Source: Rhizobium sp. PP-CC-3A-592
Lineage (GTDB): Bacteria; Pseudomonadota; Alphaproteobacteria; Rhizobiales; Rhizobiaceae
Assembly: GCF_003217095.1 (NCBI RefSeq)
Contig: NZ_QJSR01000006.1
Coordinates: forward strand, 199,377 to 263,376
Length of the DNA: 64,000 bases
Direction of reading: 5' to 3'
The notes beneath the pieces were generated by a model that worked only from the letters and a program-made list of their open reading frames with translations, was not told the origin of the DNA and searched no databases. Positions 16,990-25,244 of this stretch are shown here, piece after piece. Position 1 is the first letter of the stretch, and every line of letters starts with the position of its first letter. The translations under genes and the position numbers were made by a program.

Positions 16990-17021
16990 GCCCCGGCAAG
17001 CGACTGATCGCCTGCCGGGGC
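16990..17021. repeat. Hairpin in the spacer between binding-protein and permease genes
   Basis: GCCCCGGCA at 16990-16998 pairs with TGCCGGGGC at 17013-17021, extended inside by GCGA/TCGC after one mismatch. Hairpins at this point in sugar ABC operons commonly stabilise or partly terminate the binding-protein mRNA, so that it is made in excess over the permeases. That role is inferred here. Confidence 0.6.
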
Positions 17022-17036
17022 TTCCGATCCTGCTTG

Positions 17037-17105
17037 GCTCTAGCCTGTTGTTTTGCCGCATTGTCCGACGCCGAAGCGATTCCGCTTCGGCTGGAAATGC
17101 TCTAG
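17037..17105 (-). repeat. RIME-like palindromic intergenic repeat
   Basis: A 69-base unit bounded by GCTCTAG at both ends (17037-17043 and 17099-17105). Its core is a perfect 9-bp stem, GCCGAAGCG/CGCTTCGGC, with a four-base loop (17070-17091), next to TGTCCGACG. The layout resembles palindromic repeats found in many rhizobial genomes; recognition is from memory of such elements. The right boundary contains the stop codon of the binding-protein gene, so the element was inserted at, or recruited to, the very end of that gene. Confidence 0.6.
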
Positions 17106-18337
17106 AACTTGGTCAGCCACTGCTTCTGCGCGTTGGCCGCAGCTTCCTTTGCCGTTTCCGAACCGTCGAACATCTTCTGTACCTCGATGCCCATCTGGCG
17201 CATCAGTTCCTCGGCCACGGGAAGGCCGACGAACTCGTTGGCGAGATGGCCGCTCTGGAAGATCGCGAAGGCCTCTTCGAACAGCGGATCGGACGTCGAG
17301 AAGTCGGGCTTTGCGTTTACGTTGCCCGGAAACGCATTGGCGATGGAGACGAGGCGGCCGTTGACGTCGGGGCTCATCAGGTACTCGACGAGCTTCCAGG
17401 CCTCCTCCTTGTGCTTGCTTCCTTCGCTGATGCCGATGCCCCAGGAGGCATAGGGCAGTCCGCGCTTGCCGGTATAGCCATCGACGGCGGGAAGGGCCGC
17501 GATGCCGAAATTGAGCTTCGGATTGCGTTCGCGGATGAGGTTGATGTGGGCCAGCGAGTCGACCATCATGCCGACGCGGCCGTTGACGAATTCCTCGACC
17601 TTGTCCTGCTCCTTCTTGGCGAAGATGCCGGGCGAGATGACGCCCGCGTCATGCAGAGACTTGATGTATTCGAGGGTGCCGACGACGGATTCGTTTTCGA
17701 GATCCGGCTTGCCGTCCTTCAGCATCGACCCGCCGGACGCCCAGGTCCAGGACATCACGTCGTTCTGAATGCCGCCGGGGTTCTGCAGCGACAGCGGCAG
17801 CACCCATCCATACTGGTTCCTGGCCGCATCAGTCATCTTCTTCGCCGCATCGGCAAATTCGGTGCGGGTGCCCGGGATCTTGTCGACGCCGGCGGCCTTG
17901 GCGAGGTCGAGGTTGACGAACACCGGATAGACGAAGGAGGCGAGCGGGAACATGACGCTGTTGCCGTCGACCTTGACTATGTCGGCGATCTGGCCGGCAT
18001 CGTATTTCGCATTGGCCATCAGCGGGTCCATCGACGCGATGGCACCCTGCTTGGCAAGGCCGTTGACCCAGGCGCCATCCAGGCCGACGACATCGCTGAG
18101 CGTGCCGGACGCCGCGCCGACGACGATCTGGTCGCGCGTGGTGGCATAGGGGCCGCTGACCAGCGTCACCTTGATGCCCGGATTGGCCTTCTCGAAATCG
18201 TCCATGATGCCGCGGAGCGCGCCCGCGGGCATCTCCGGCTCCCACCACTGGATGAACTCGATGGTGGTATCGGCGAACGCAGCCGTCGAGCACAATGCCC
18301 AGAGCGCTGCGGTGGCAAGAAGCTTCGTAGCCTTCAT
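17102..18337 (-). CDS. Sugar ABC importer, periplasmic substrate-binding protein (SBP family 1)
   Basis: 411 residues from the ATG at 18337, which has GGGAGGGG upstream and gives a clear signal peptide (MKATKLLATAALWALCSTAAFA). Features of family 1 binding proteins include IEFIQWWEPEMP, GIMDDFEKANPGIKVTLVSG, and GRVGMMVDS with a C-terminal EEAWKLVEYLMSP. It is the substrate-specificity subunit of the importer at 15150-16950. Ligand unknown; the downstream kinases, epimerases and dehydrogenases suggest an unusual sugar. Confidence 0.94.
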   Translation of the reverse strand: MKATKLLATAALWALCSTAAFADTTIEFIQWWEPEMPAGALRGIMDDFEKANPGIKVTLVSGPYATTRDQIVVGAASGTLSDVVGLDGAWVNGLAKQGAIASMDPLMANAKYDAGQIADIVKVDGNSVMFPLASFVYPVFVNLDLAKAAGVDKIPGTRTEFADAAKKMTDAARNQYGWVLPLSLQNPGGIQNDVMSWTWASGGSMLKDGKPDLENESVVGTLEYIKSLHDAGVISPGIFAKKEQDKVEEFVNGRVGMMVDSLAHINLIRERNPKLNFGIAALPAVDGYTGKRGLPYASWGIGISEGSKHKEEAWKLVEYLMSPDVNGRLVSIANAFPGNVNAKPDFSTSDPLFEEAFAIFQSGHLANEFVGLPVAEELMRQMGIEVQKMFDGSETAKEAAANAQKQWLTKF

Positions 18338-18434
18338 GATCCCCTCCCAGGAATACGGTTTGTTCGATCCTCCCAGATCGATATGGCAGTAGGGTCCCGA
18401 ACGCCGACACCTGTCAACGTCCATTTTCGACATG

Positions 18435-18571
18435 AAACGCGTTTGGCGTTCCAGCGTCTTCGAGATACCAGTCAAATCATTGATATAAATGCATTTATAG
18501 AGTGTATCTGTCGGAACAATTTATTTGGTAGAAGTTACCTGAGGATCGTTTTCTCTTTACGTCCGTAAAGA
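18435..18571. promoter_or_regulatory. Control region of the binding-protein operon with three perfect palindromes
   Basis: The 354-base gap 18338-18691 has no gene. It holds AAACGCGTTT (18435-18444, with a central CG as in LacI-type operators), TATAAATGCATTTATA (18484-18499), and TCTTTACG-TC-CGTAAAGA (18554-18571). The middle one is in an A/T-rich patch suited to a promoter; the third could instead be a weak terminator for the ATPase gene. Together they suggest that the binding-protein/permease genes have a separate, repressor-controlled promoter, possibly for the LacI protein encoded at 30408. Confidence 0.5.
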
Positions 18572-18691
18572 AATGAAAGCGGGCCATGCCGGATGCTTTT
18601 GGGCCTTGATCGTGCATCCCCGTATCGCCGTTGTCAGCATGCCGATCTGCGGCTTTCCCCGCATCCACGGCACCCCGCCGGCGTTCCCGGC

Positions 18692-19837
18692 TCAGAGCGC
18701 CAGATGGCTCTCCGGGTCGAAGAAGTGCAGCTTGGCGACATCGATCGCCACGTCGATCCGCTCGCCGGCACGGGCACTGCTGATGGCTTCGAACTTGGCG
18801 ACTGCGTTCGCAGCACTGCTCAGCTCCTCGACGGCATCCGGGTCGCCGGAGTCGACGCGTACGGCATCGATGTTGAGATGGACGATCCACTCCGAGCCAA
18901 GCTCTTCGATGGATTTGACCGTCGCCGGGATCGTCGGATGCATCGCACCGGACGCGAGCCTGCTGTCGTGCAGATCCTCTGGACGAATACCGAACAGGAC
19001 CGTCCGCCCCTCGAACGCCGTCAAGCCGGGGGACCGTGCGAAGGCTTCCGCCGACAGCGGCAGAGAGAAGGTCGGCAGGACGATGCGGCCATTTTCGAGG
19101 CGGCCCTGGAAGAGGTTCATCGACGGCGAGCCAATGAAGCCGGCGACGAAGGCATTGACCGGCTTGCTGTAGAGGATCTTCGGTGTGTCCACCTGCTGCA
19201 GCACGCCGCCCTTGAGCACGGCGACACGGTCGCCCATCGTCAGCGCCTCCGTTTGGTCGTGGGTCACGTAGATCGTGGTCACGGCTAGCTGGCGCTGCAG
19301 GTTGACGATTTCGGCGCGCATCTGCACGCGCAGCTTGGCGTCGAGGTTGGAAAGCGGCTCGTCCATCAGGAAGGCCGCCGGCTCCCGCACCATGGCCCGC
19401 CCCATCGCCACACGCTGGCGCTGCCCGCCGGAGAGCTCGGCCGGCTTGCTGCCGAGCACTTTGGTCAATTGCAAGGTCTTTGCGATCTCGTTGACGCGTT
19501 TCGTTCGTTCGTCCTTGCTTTTGCCCGCGAGCTTCATCGAGAAGGCGATATTGTCGAACACGGTCATGTGCGGGTAGAGCGCGTAAGATTGGAACACCAT
19601 GGCGATGTTGCGGTCCTTGGGCGAGAGATCGACGACGTTTTCGCCGCCGATGCTCAGCGTGCCGCTGCTGATCTCCTCCAGCCCCGCGATCATGCGAAGA
19701 GCCGTCGATTTGCCGCAGCCCGAAGGCCCGACGAGGATCAGAAACTCGCCGTCGCGGATCGTCAGGCTGAGATCCTTGATCGCATGGAATTCCGTTCCAA
19801 AGGTCTTGCAGATTTTGTCCAGCACCACATCGGCCAC
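18692..19837 (-). CDS. Sugar ABC importer ATPase (UgpC/MalK type)
   Basis: 381 residues. The nucleotide-binding domain shows GPSGCGKST, VFQSYALYPHMTV, LSGGQRQRVAMGRAM, FLMDEPLSNLDAKLR and YVTHDQTEA. A C-terminal OB/TOBE region (from about 240) is the MalK-type regulatory domain. The start is a GTG with GGGAGG upstream. It energises the permeases at 15150-16950 although it lies on the far side of the binding-protein gene with its own leader. Confidence 0.94.
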   Translation of the reverse strand: MADVVLDKICKTFGTEFHAIKDLSLTIRDGEFLILVGPSGCGKSTALRMIAGLEEISSGTLSIGGENVVDLSPKDRNIAMVFQSYALYPHMTVFDNIAFSMKLAGKSKDERTKRVNEIAKTLQLTKVLGSKPAELSGGQRQRVAMGRAMVREPAAFLMDEPLSNLDAKLRVQMRAEIVNLQRQLAVTTIYVTHDQTEALTMGDRVAVLKGGVLQQVDTPKILYSKPVNAFVAGFIGSPSMNLFQGRLENGRIVLPTFSLPLSAEAFARSPGLTAFEGRTVLFGIRPEDLHDSRLASGAMHPTIPATVKSIEELGSEWIVHLNIDAVRVDSGDPDAVEELSSAANAVAKFEAISSARAGERIDVAIDVAKLHFFDPESHLAL

Positions 19838-19996
19838 AGTGTTTTCCTCCCTGTTTCCTCAGCCATCGGAACCTTGCGATGGCCCTTGTGCGACAGCGCC
19901 GATAGAAGGCCTGTCCGCACCCCGTTCGTCAACGGCCTGTCGCCGCCAGGAGCCTCCAAGATTGTCGGACGCTCGTGATGTCTGTATCCCAGGCCA

Positions 19997-20019
19997 TTGA
20001 GAAAAAACATTTTTCTCAA
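19997..20019. promoter_or_regulatory. 10-bp perfect inverted repeat between kinase and ATPase genes
   Basis: TTGAGAAAAA-ACA-TTTTTCTCAA, in the A/T-rich stretch that separates the kinase stop (20094) from the ATPase start (19837). Downstream on the minus strand no T tract follows. It is more like an operator than a terminator. A nearby TTTCG (20034-20038) recalls the half-sites in the DeoR-type region at 21880. Confidence 0.45.
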
Positions 20020-20093
20020 CATCTCCTAGGCATTTCGAAGGAAAAACTATTTTTTTACGTGTGCAATTTTTTGGCGTGCTCGCTACGCGCGCT

Positions 20094-21026
20094 TCAGGAC
20101 ATCGCCAGCGGTCGCGGCGCGCCCGCTGCCTGCATCAGCGCGGTGCACGCAGCGTGATCGGGAAGCGCCATTCGACCACCCTTTCCGGTGACGGAGATGG
20201 CGGCAGCGGCAGCCGCATATCGGACGCAGACGATCGGCGGCTCGCCCCGCGCCAGCGCCAAGGCGTAGGCGCCGTGAAAGCAGTCGCCAGCGCCTGTCGT
20301 ATCCACAGCGCGAACCGCGTAGGCCGGCACGTGCCAGTTTCCGGCAGCGCCGGCCTGCCTGACGAAGGCGCCGCGATCGCCGTCGGTGAGGACGACAGCT
20401 GCCCGGTCGTCGGCCCAGAGACGCTGGAGAATGGCGGCAGGCGCAGTCTCGCCCGTCTGCGTCTCGGCATAGGCCAGCGGCAGGACGAGATGATCGGCAA
20501 GAGCGATCAGACGGTCTGTCGCCGTGCCGATCGACCATTCGATGTCGGCAACCACCGACAATCCGAGGGCGCGCGCCCGCGCGACGGTCCGCTCGGAATG
20601 CGTTGCATAACCATCCACGAGCAGAACACTGGCCTCCGACAGCGTCTCGTCGCTAAGGTCGTGGCAGGTGCCGTGGGGCACATCGTCGTCATAGGCGATG
20701 AAACGATCGCCGTCCGGCCCGACGGTGATGACGGAGCGGATGGCACGGGCATCTGCCCGGCGCGGCGCGCGGGAAACGTCCACGCCCTGCCGCTCCAGTT
20801 CGCTGGCACTCGGATCCTCGTCCGGCGTGCTGCCGAGCCAGCCGATGAATCCCGCCTGCCCGCCCAGTTTCGCAATCGCCACGAGGGCGGTCGCGACGTT
20901 GCCGCCGAAGTCTCGTGTGCGCCCTACGACCTTGCCCTTCCCGGCCTTCAGCGGGCGATCGACATAGACGATGTCGTCGATGGCGACGGCGCCGAAGCCG
21001 AGAACGTCGAGGCGGTGCGGTGCCAT
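20094..21026 (-). CDS. PfkB-family sugar kinase
   Basis: 310 residues with the ribokinase fold: FGGNVATALVAIAKLG near residue 40 (PfkB signature 1 region) and AVDTTGAGDCFHGAY at 240-253 (signature 2), where Asp248 is the catalytic base. Substrates of such kinases are ketoses, aldoses or nucleosides. Its start is four bases after the aldolase stop. The pair therefore probably phosphorylates a sugar and then cleaves it. Members with a DeoR regulator and class I aldolase include tagatose and sulfofructose pathways, but no diagnostic residue was identified here. Confidence 0.92.
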   Translation of the reverse strand: MAPHRLDVLGFGAVAIDDIVYVDRPLKAGKGKVVGRTRDFGGNVATALVAIAKLGGQAGFIGWLGSTPDEDPSASELERQGVDVSRAPRRADARAIRSVITVGPDGDRFIAYDDDVPHGTCHDLSDETLSEASVLLVDGYATHSERTVARARALGLSVVADIEWSIGTATDRLIALADHLVLPLAYAETQTGETAPAAILQRLWADDRAAVVLTDGDRGAFVRQAGAAGNWHVPAYAVRAVDTTGAGDCFHGAYALALARGEPPIVCVRYAAAAAAISVTGKGGRMALPDHAACTALMQAAGAPRPLAMS

Positions 21027-21030
21027 GGCG

Positions 21031-21831
21031 TCAGGCGCCTGCGGCCGTCAGGGCAGCTTCGGGCGCCATGCCGTCGTGAATGACGAACTTGAAGGCGCGG
21101 GCAGCCTTCGTCGTATCGCCATGACCCCAGAGGTTGCGGCCGACGACGGCACCGCGGGCACCGGCGCGCAGCGCGTCGCTCGTCTGCGTCAGTGCGCCCA
21201 GGAGCGTATCGGTCTTCGGTCCGCCCGCAATGACGATCGGGACCGGGCAGGTGGCGACGGTTTCCTTGAAGCTGTCGAAGTCGCCGGTGTAGCCGACCTT
21301 GATGACATCGACGCCGGTCTCGAAGCCGATGCGGACGGCATAGGCGATTTCATCCGGTGTGAAGACGATCTTGCCGCCATTGGCGTAATCGCGGGGATAG
21401 ACGTGGGCGACGACGGGCATTTCGAAGCGTGCGGCGGCGTTGACGGTGTCGGTCAGCCAGCGGATGTAGTGGCCTTCGGTATCGCCGCGCACGGGAATGG
21501 CCACGGCCAGCGCATCGGCGCCGTAGCGAACCGCATCTTCCGGCGTGGCGATGAGCTGCCGGATGCGGTCGTCCGGCGTGAAGCAGCCGGCCTGGATGAC
21601 GAGCGCCGCCTTGCCGGCATAGGCCGACCAGAGGTGCCGGGCGGCACCCGGCTGAATGCTGATGTAGTCAGGGCCTCCCGCCATGACCCGTTCCAGCGCG
21701 CCGGGCAGGTCCGCAAGCCCGCCTTCGCGCACATTGCCATAGCCGACGAAATGATCGACGGCGCCGCCGAACAGGTTTCCCGATGCATGCGAGAACAGGC
21801 GCGACAGCCGCACTTTGGTTCCAAGGCCCAT
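21031..21831 (-). CDS. Class I aldolase of the DeoC/FbaB/LsrF family
   Basis: 266 residues, a TIM barrel with VDHFVGYG near the N-terminus, the Schiff-base Lys178 in VDVIKVGYTGDF, and a phosphate-binding end IAGGPKT and GAVVGRNLWGH. These match the group holding FbaB, LsrF and LacD-like aldolases. It probably splits the phosphorylated product of the adjacent kinase into triose-type fragments. The divergent DeoR gene and the nested palindrome at 21880 indicate repression when the sugar is absent. Confidence 0.9.
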   Translation of the reverse strand: MGLGTKVRLSRLFSHASGNLFGGAVDHFVGYGNVREGGLADLPGALERVMAGGPDYISIQPGAARHLWSAYAGKAALVIQAGCFTPDDRIRQLIATPEDAVRYGADALAVAIPVRGDTEGHYIRWLTDTVNAAARFEMPVVAHVYPRDYANGGKIVFTPDEIAYAVRIGFETGVDVIKVGYTGDFDSFKETVATCPVPIVIAGGPKTDTLLGALTQTSDALRAGARGAVVGRNLWGHGDTTKAARAFKFVIHDGMAPEAALTAAGA

Positions 21832-21879
21832 GATGATCTCCTCCGTTGATGTCTTTCTGCGTATGCGCTGCAGCTAACT

Positions 21880-21917
21880 CGAAAGAAAAGAAATATTCAA
21901 TATTTCGATTTCTTTCG
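21880..21917. promoter_or_regulatory. Nested palindrome, probable DeoR operator
   Basis: Outer arms CGAAAGAAA (21880-21888) and TTTCTTTCG (21909-21917) flank an inner palindrome AAATATT-C-AATATTT (21891-21905); both share a centre near 21898. The TTTCG/TTTCTTTCG repeats recall operators of DeoR/AgaR-type sugar repressors. It lies between the divergent aldolase and deoR-type genes, 49 bases from the aldolase start, in A/T-rich DNA suited to promoters. Confidence 0.6.
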
Positions 21918-22052
21918 TTTATCATTTAGTTTATCGATGACTGATTATTTATTCCGCGATATTGCACTGCATATGCTCGTTTTGGTATCAAATTGCGAAT
22001 ATGCATTTCGTTTTTCGAAAGTCATCCTCGTTCCCTCCTCATCGGATCCGTC

Positions 22053-22814
22053 ATGCTTGCAGAACAAAGACGACATCAGATCATGCTTGAGCTCCAGCGT
22101 GTGGGTCAGGCAAAGACCCGCGAACTTGCGGAGCGCTTTGGCGTGTCCGAAGTCACCATTCGCTCGGACCTTGAAAATCTCGACGCGAAGAAGCAGCTCA
22201 TCAAGACCCATGGCGGCGCGATCGCCTTGCCGGTGGACTCGCCGGCGGCCGCCTTCGAGGAGCGGATGAACCGCAATGTCGAAGCCAAGCGCCGCATTGC
22301 GCAAATGGCGGCGCGGCTGATCCTCGACAATCAGTCCATCGTGTTCGACAGCGGCTCGACGCTGCTGCAACTGGCGATGCAGATGCCGCCCGTCCACAAC
22401 GTCGTCGTCGCCACCACCGCCATGAACATTGCCCAGCATCTGATGTATCGCCCCGGACTGGACGTTCACATGATCGGCGGACGGGTATTTCCCAATACGG
22501 TCAGCACCATTGTCTCGGATGCGGACAAGGCCGTGGGCGGGTTGGTGGCGCACCAGGCATTCGTCAGCGCGCATGCCATCGATCACGCTTTCGACGTGGT
22601 CGATGTCTCCGAGGATATCGCCCGCACGAAACGCAACCTTGTGCGCATGGCGCGGCGCGTCATCCTGGTCGCGGACTCCACGAAGTGGGACATCGGCGCG
22701 TCGTCCAAGGCCTTCTCGCTGTCGCGGGTCGACATGATCATCACCGATACCGGCATGCCCTATTCGATCCGGAGCCGTCTCGACAAGCTGGACGTGGAGG
22801 TCCGCTACGTCTGA
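22053..22814 (+). CDS. DeoR-family transcriptional regulator
   Basis: 253 residues from the ATG at 22053, chosen because MLAEQRRHQIMLELQ is the usual DeoR start; upstream in-frame codons give an atypical leader. The helix-turn-helix is AERFGVSEVTIRSDLENLD, followed by THGGAI. The sensor domain contains the sugar-phosphate loop FDSGSTLLQLA. It probably represses the divergent aldolase-kinase genes and itself, with a sugar phosphate as inducer. Its last ten bases overlap the convergent ROK kinase gene. Confidence 0.92.
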   Translation: MLAEQRRHQIMLELQRVGQAKTRELAERFGVSEVTIRSDLENLDAKKQLIKTHGGAIALPVDSPAAAFEERMNRNVEAKRRIAQMAARLILDNQSIVFDSGSTLLQLAMQMPPVHNVVVATTAMNIAQHLMYRPGLDVHMIGGRVFPNTVSTIVSDADKAVGGLVAHQAFVSAHAIDHAFDVVDVSEDIARTKRNLVRMARRVILVADSTKWDIGASSKAFSLSRVDMIITDTGMPYSIRSRLDKLDVEVRYV

Positions 22815-23782
22815 TCGCCGCCGCGCGTTACGACGCCCTGTGCCGGAAAGACCAGCCCCGCCGCACCCACCAGCCCGGCATTCGTTCCGAGCTCCGCCCG
22901 CACGATGACGACGTCTCGATAGGCTGACATGGCACGCGTCGCGACGACGCTGCGGATGCCACCAATCAGGAGATCGAAGGCATTCGAAAGTCCGCCTCCG
23001 ATGACAACGATATCCGGCGAGAAGATGTGCAGCAGGTTGGTCAGTCCGATGCCGAGCCATTCCGCCTCCTTCGCGATCAAAGCGAGGGCAACGGGATCGC
23101 CGACCCTGGCCGCCTCCACCACCGCCCGCGCGCCCGGCCGTCCGATGGCCGACTGTGCCGCGGCGATCTTTTCTCCGCCCGGCCGGAGAGCGGCCTCCGC
23201 ACCGCGATGGCCGAGGGCCGTTCCCGATGCCAGCGCCTCGAAACAACCGACATTGCCGCAAAGACAGGTCGGGCCGGAACCGGAAAGCGTCATGTGGCCG
23301 ATCTCGACGGCAAGGCCGCGGCTGCCATGGAATATGCGTCCATGGGAGACGACGCCGCCTCCGATGCCGGTGGAGACGGTGACGAACAGCACGGTCTCGA
23401 AGCCGCGGCCGGCACCGTGGTGCCACTCGCCGAGCGCCGCCACATTCGCGTCGTTGTCCAGGAAGACCGGAAGGCCGAGCCGCGCGGACAAGCGCTCGAC
23501 CACGGGAACATCGTGCCAGCCGGCAAGCGTCGGCGGCGCGATCATGATGCCTGCCACCGGATCCAGCGGACCGGGCGCGCCGAGCCCGACGCCTGCGATT
23601 TCGTCGTCCGCCTGTGCCGTGAGCTTTTCGGCAAGCGACACCATCTGGTCGAGCACCGCATCGACGCCGTCGCGGGCACGGGTGGGCACCGTCAGGGACG
23701 GCCGCACCTCGCCTGCGCGGCTGACGATGGCCGCGCGCAGATCCGTACCGCCGAGATCGAAGGCGAGTGCGACGGCGGTCAT
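22805..23782 (-). CDS. ROK-family sugar kinase
   Basis: 325 residues. FDLGGTDLRAAIV is the ATP-phosphate motif, Asp111 in DNDAN the catalytic base, and His163 with Cys173, Cys175 and Cys180 (TCLCGNVGCFE) the zinc site of ROK kinases. Substrates in the family include glucose, allose, fructose and N-acetylhexosamines. The partner directly upstream is a ribulose-phosphate-3-epimerase-like protein, a pairing seen in allose/allulose metabolism (AlsK-AlsE), so a 3-epimeric hexose is one possibility. Its start overlaps the upstream stop by ATGA. Confidence 0.92.
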   Translation of the reverse strand: MTAVALAFDLGGTDLRAAIVSRAGEVRPSLTVPTRARDGVDAVLDQMVSLAEKLTAQADDEIAGVGLGAPGPLDPVAGIMIAPPTLAGWHDVPVVERLSARLGLPVFLDNDANVAALGEWHHGAGRGFETVLFVTVSTGIGGGVVSHGRIFHGSRGLAVEIGHMTLSGSGPTCLCGNVGCFEALASGTALGHRGAEAALRPGGEKIAAAQSAIGRPGARAVVEAARVGDPVALALIAKEAEWLGIGLTNLLHIFSPDIVVIGGGLSNAFDLLIGGIRSVVATRAMSAYRDVVIVRAELGTNAGLVGAAGLVFPAQGVVTRGGDQT

Positions 23783-24492
23783 GCCGCCCTGCCGCCGAGC
23801 CCGTGCAGCCAGTCGATCCGGGCGACGAGATCGGATGCGCCGAAGGCGAGCGAGCCCAGCACGACGGTGTCCGCTCCGCCCGCGCGCAGATCCGGCACTG
23901 TCGTCTCCCGAATGCCGCCGTCGGCCGCAAGAAGGATATTGGGGCGTCCCGCCGCCTCGATGAGGCGTCGTGCTGCACCAAGCCGGCTGCAGGCCTCGGG
24001 CGCAAGCGATTGTCCCTTGACGCCGATCCGCGTGCCGAGCAGCGTCACCATGCCCACATGCGGCAGGAACGGCAGGATTGCCTCGACCGGGGTCTCGAGC
24101 CGCAGGACCACGCCGCCGACGACACCGGCCTCGCGCGCGGCCGCCAGTGCCCGAAGGCCCGCTTCGCCGTTTTCGGCATGAACGCTCAGAAGGCTGGCGC
24201 CGGCCTCGATGAACTGCGCAGCCTGCGCCTCCACGCTGTCGGCCTCCACCATCAGGTGAACGTGGATCGGAACCTTTGTGTGCTGTGCGATCTGGGCCAC
24301 GAGATCGGGAAAAAACAGGTATCCCGGCGCAAACCGCCCGTCCGCGACGTCGATATGGTGGAGGTCTGCCACCGCCTCGATACGGTTCAGGTCGCGCTCC
24401 AGGTTGACCAGATCGGCCGACCAGAGCGAGAATTCGGCCAGCAGCCGGTCGCGGGGCAGGGAGGAGATGGCGTGGGCGTGGTTGTCGATCAT
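23779..24492 (-). CDS. Ribulose-phosphate 3-epimerase family protein
   Basis: 237 residues, a TIM barrel with LHHIDVADGRFAPGYLF (metal His and Asp), VPIHVHLMVE, and a C-terminal ILLAADGGIRE phosphate site followed by GGADTVVLGSLAF. The order matches Rpe/AlsE enzymes. VADGRF, rather than the MDGHFVPN usual in Rpe, suggests a substrate other than ribulose 5-phosphate. It is coupled by ATGA overlaps to both neighbours. Confidence 0.87.
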   Translation of the reverse strand: MIDNHAHAISSLPRDRLLAEFSLWSADLVNLERDLNRIEAVADLHHIDVADGRFAPGYLFFPDLVAQIAQHTKVPIHVHLMVEADSVEAQAAQFIEAGASLLSVHAENGEAGLRALAAAREAGVVGGVVLRLETPVEAILPFLPHVGMVTLLGTRIGVKGQSLAPEACSRLGAARRLIEAAGRPNILLAADGGIRETTVPDLRAGGADTVVLGSLAFGASDLVARIDWLHGLGGRAA

Positions 24493-25244
24493 GGCGTTCT
24501 CCGAGCGTGCAGGGCAAGAAAGTCCGCAATCGCGGCTTTGACCTCATGGTGGTGGCGATCACGGTCCAGCGCCTTCGGCACGACGCTGACGAGCCGGGCG
24601 CCGGGAATCGTGGCCGCGAGCGTTTCGGCGCAGGCCCGCGGGTGGATCGCATCGTGGTCGTTGGCGATGATCAGCGTTGGAAGCCGCAGAGCCTCGACCT
24701 CGTGCTGTGTGACGCCGGGGGAACCCGCGGCGATATCGGCCAGGACCTCGGCGAAGAGGGCGGCCTGCGGCCTGTCGGCATAGCCAAGCAGCGAGGCGAG
24801 ATTGTCGGGCGCGTCGCCTGCAAGGCGCCGTCCGGTTTCGCCTGCGGAAAATTCGGCGCGGGCAGCTTCGGGCGGGAGACGCTGCAGCAGGGCCGCCATC
24901 TCGGCGATCGGGGCCATATTGTCGGGCGCGCTCGCGAAACTCCAGGCGGGCCGGACGAGGATGAGAGCCGTCACGCGCGCGGGATAGCGGCAGGCGAGAT
25001 GGAGCGATATTGCGGCACCCATCGAAATGCCGGCCGCGACGAAGGTGCGATGTTCAGCCATCGCGTCGAGCGCGTCCTGCGCAAAGAGCGGGATGCCGAA
25101 CGGCCGGTCGGGGCCGAGCGGCGTATCTTTGTGGCCGCGGCAGTTGACGGTCACCCGAAGCGCATCCGCCGTCTCCGGCCAGTTTGCTGCAACCTGTGCG
25201 TCGTCACCGCCCAATCCGTGCTGGAAAAGAACCGCTTGCGTCAT
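24489..25244 (-). CDS. Alpha/beta hydrolase
   Basis: 251 residues. The oxyanion segment is FQHGLGGDD, the nucleophile Ser lies in AGISMGAAIS, an acid in IIANDHDAIHP and the His in DRHHHEV near the end. The group includes esterases and lactonases. A role such as opening a sugar lactone made by the oxidoreductase of the same operon is plausible but not shown. Overlaps both neighbours by four bases. Confidence 0.88.
   Translation of the reverse strand: MTQAVLFQHGLGGDDAQVAANWPETADALRVTVNCRGHKDTPLGPDRPFGIPLFAQDALDAMAEHRTFVAAGISMGAAISLHLACRYPARVTALILVRPAWSFASAPDNMAPIAEMAALLQRLPPEAARAEFSAGETGRRLAGDAPDNLASLLGYADRPQAALFAEVLADIAAGSPGVTQHEVEALRLPTLIIANDHDAIHPRACAETLAATIPGARLVSVVPKALDRDRHHHEVKAAIADFLALHARRTP

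Noticed and set aside
16949-18568. A plus-strand open frame of 539 codons opposite the sugar-binding protein
   Set aside because: Antisense shadow of a well-supported periplasmic protein; no family features.
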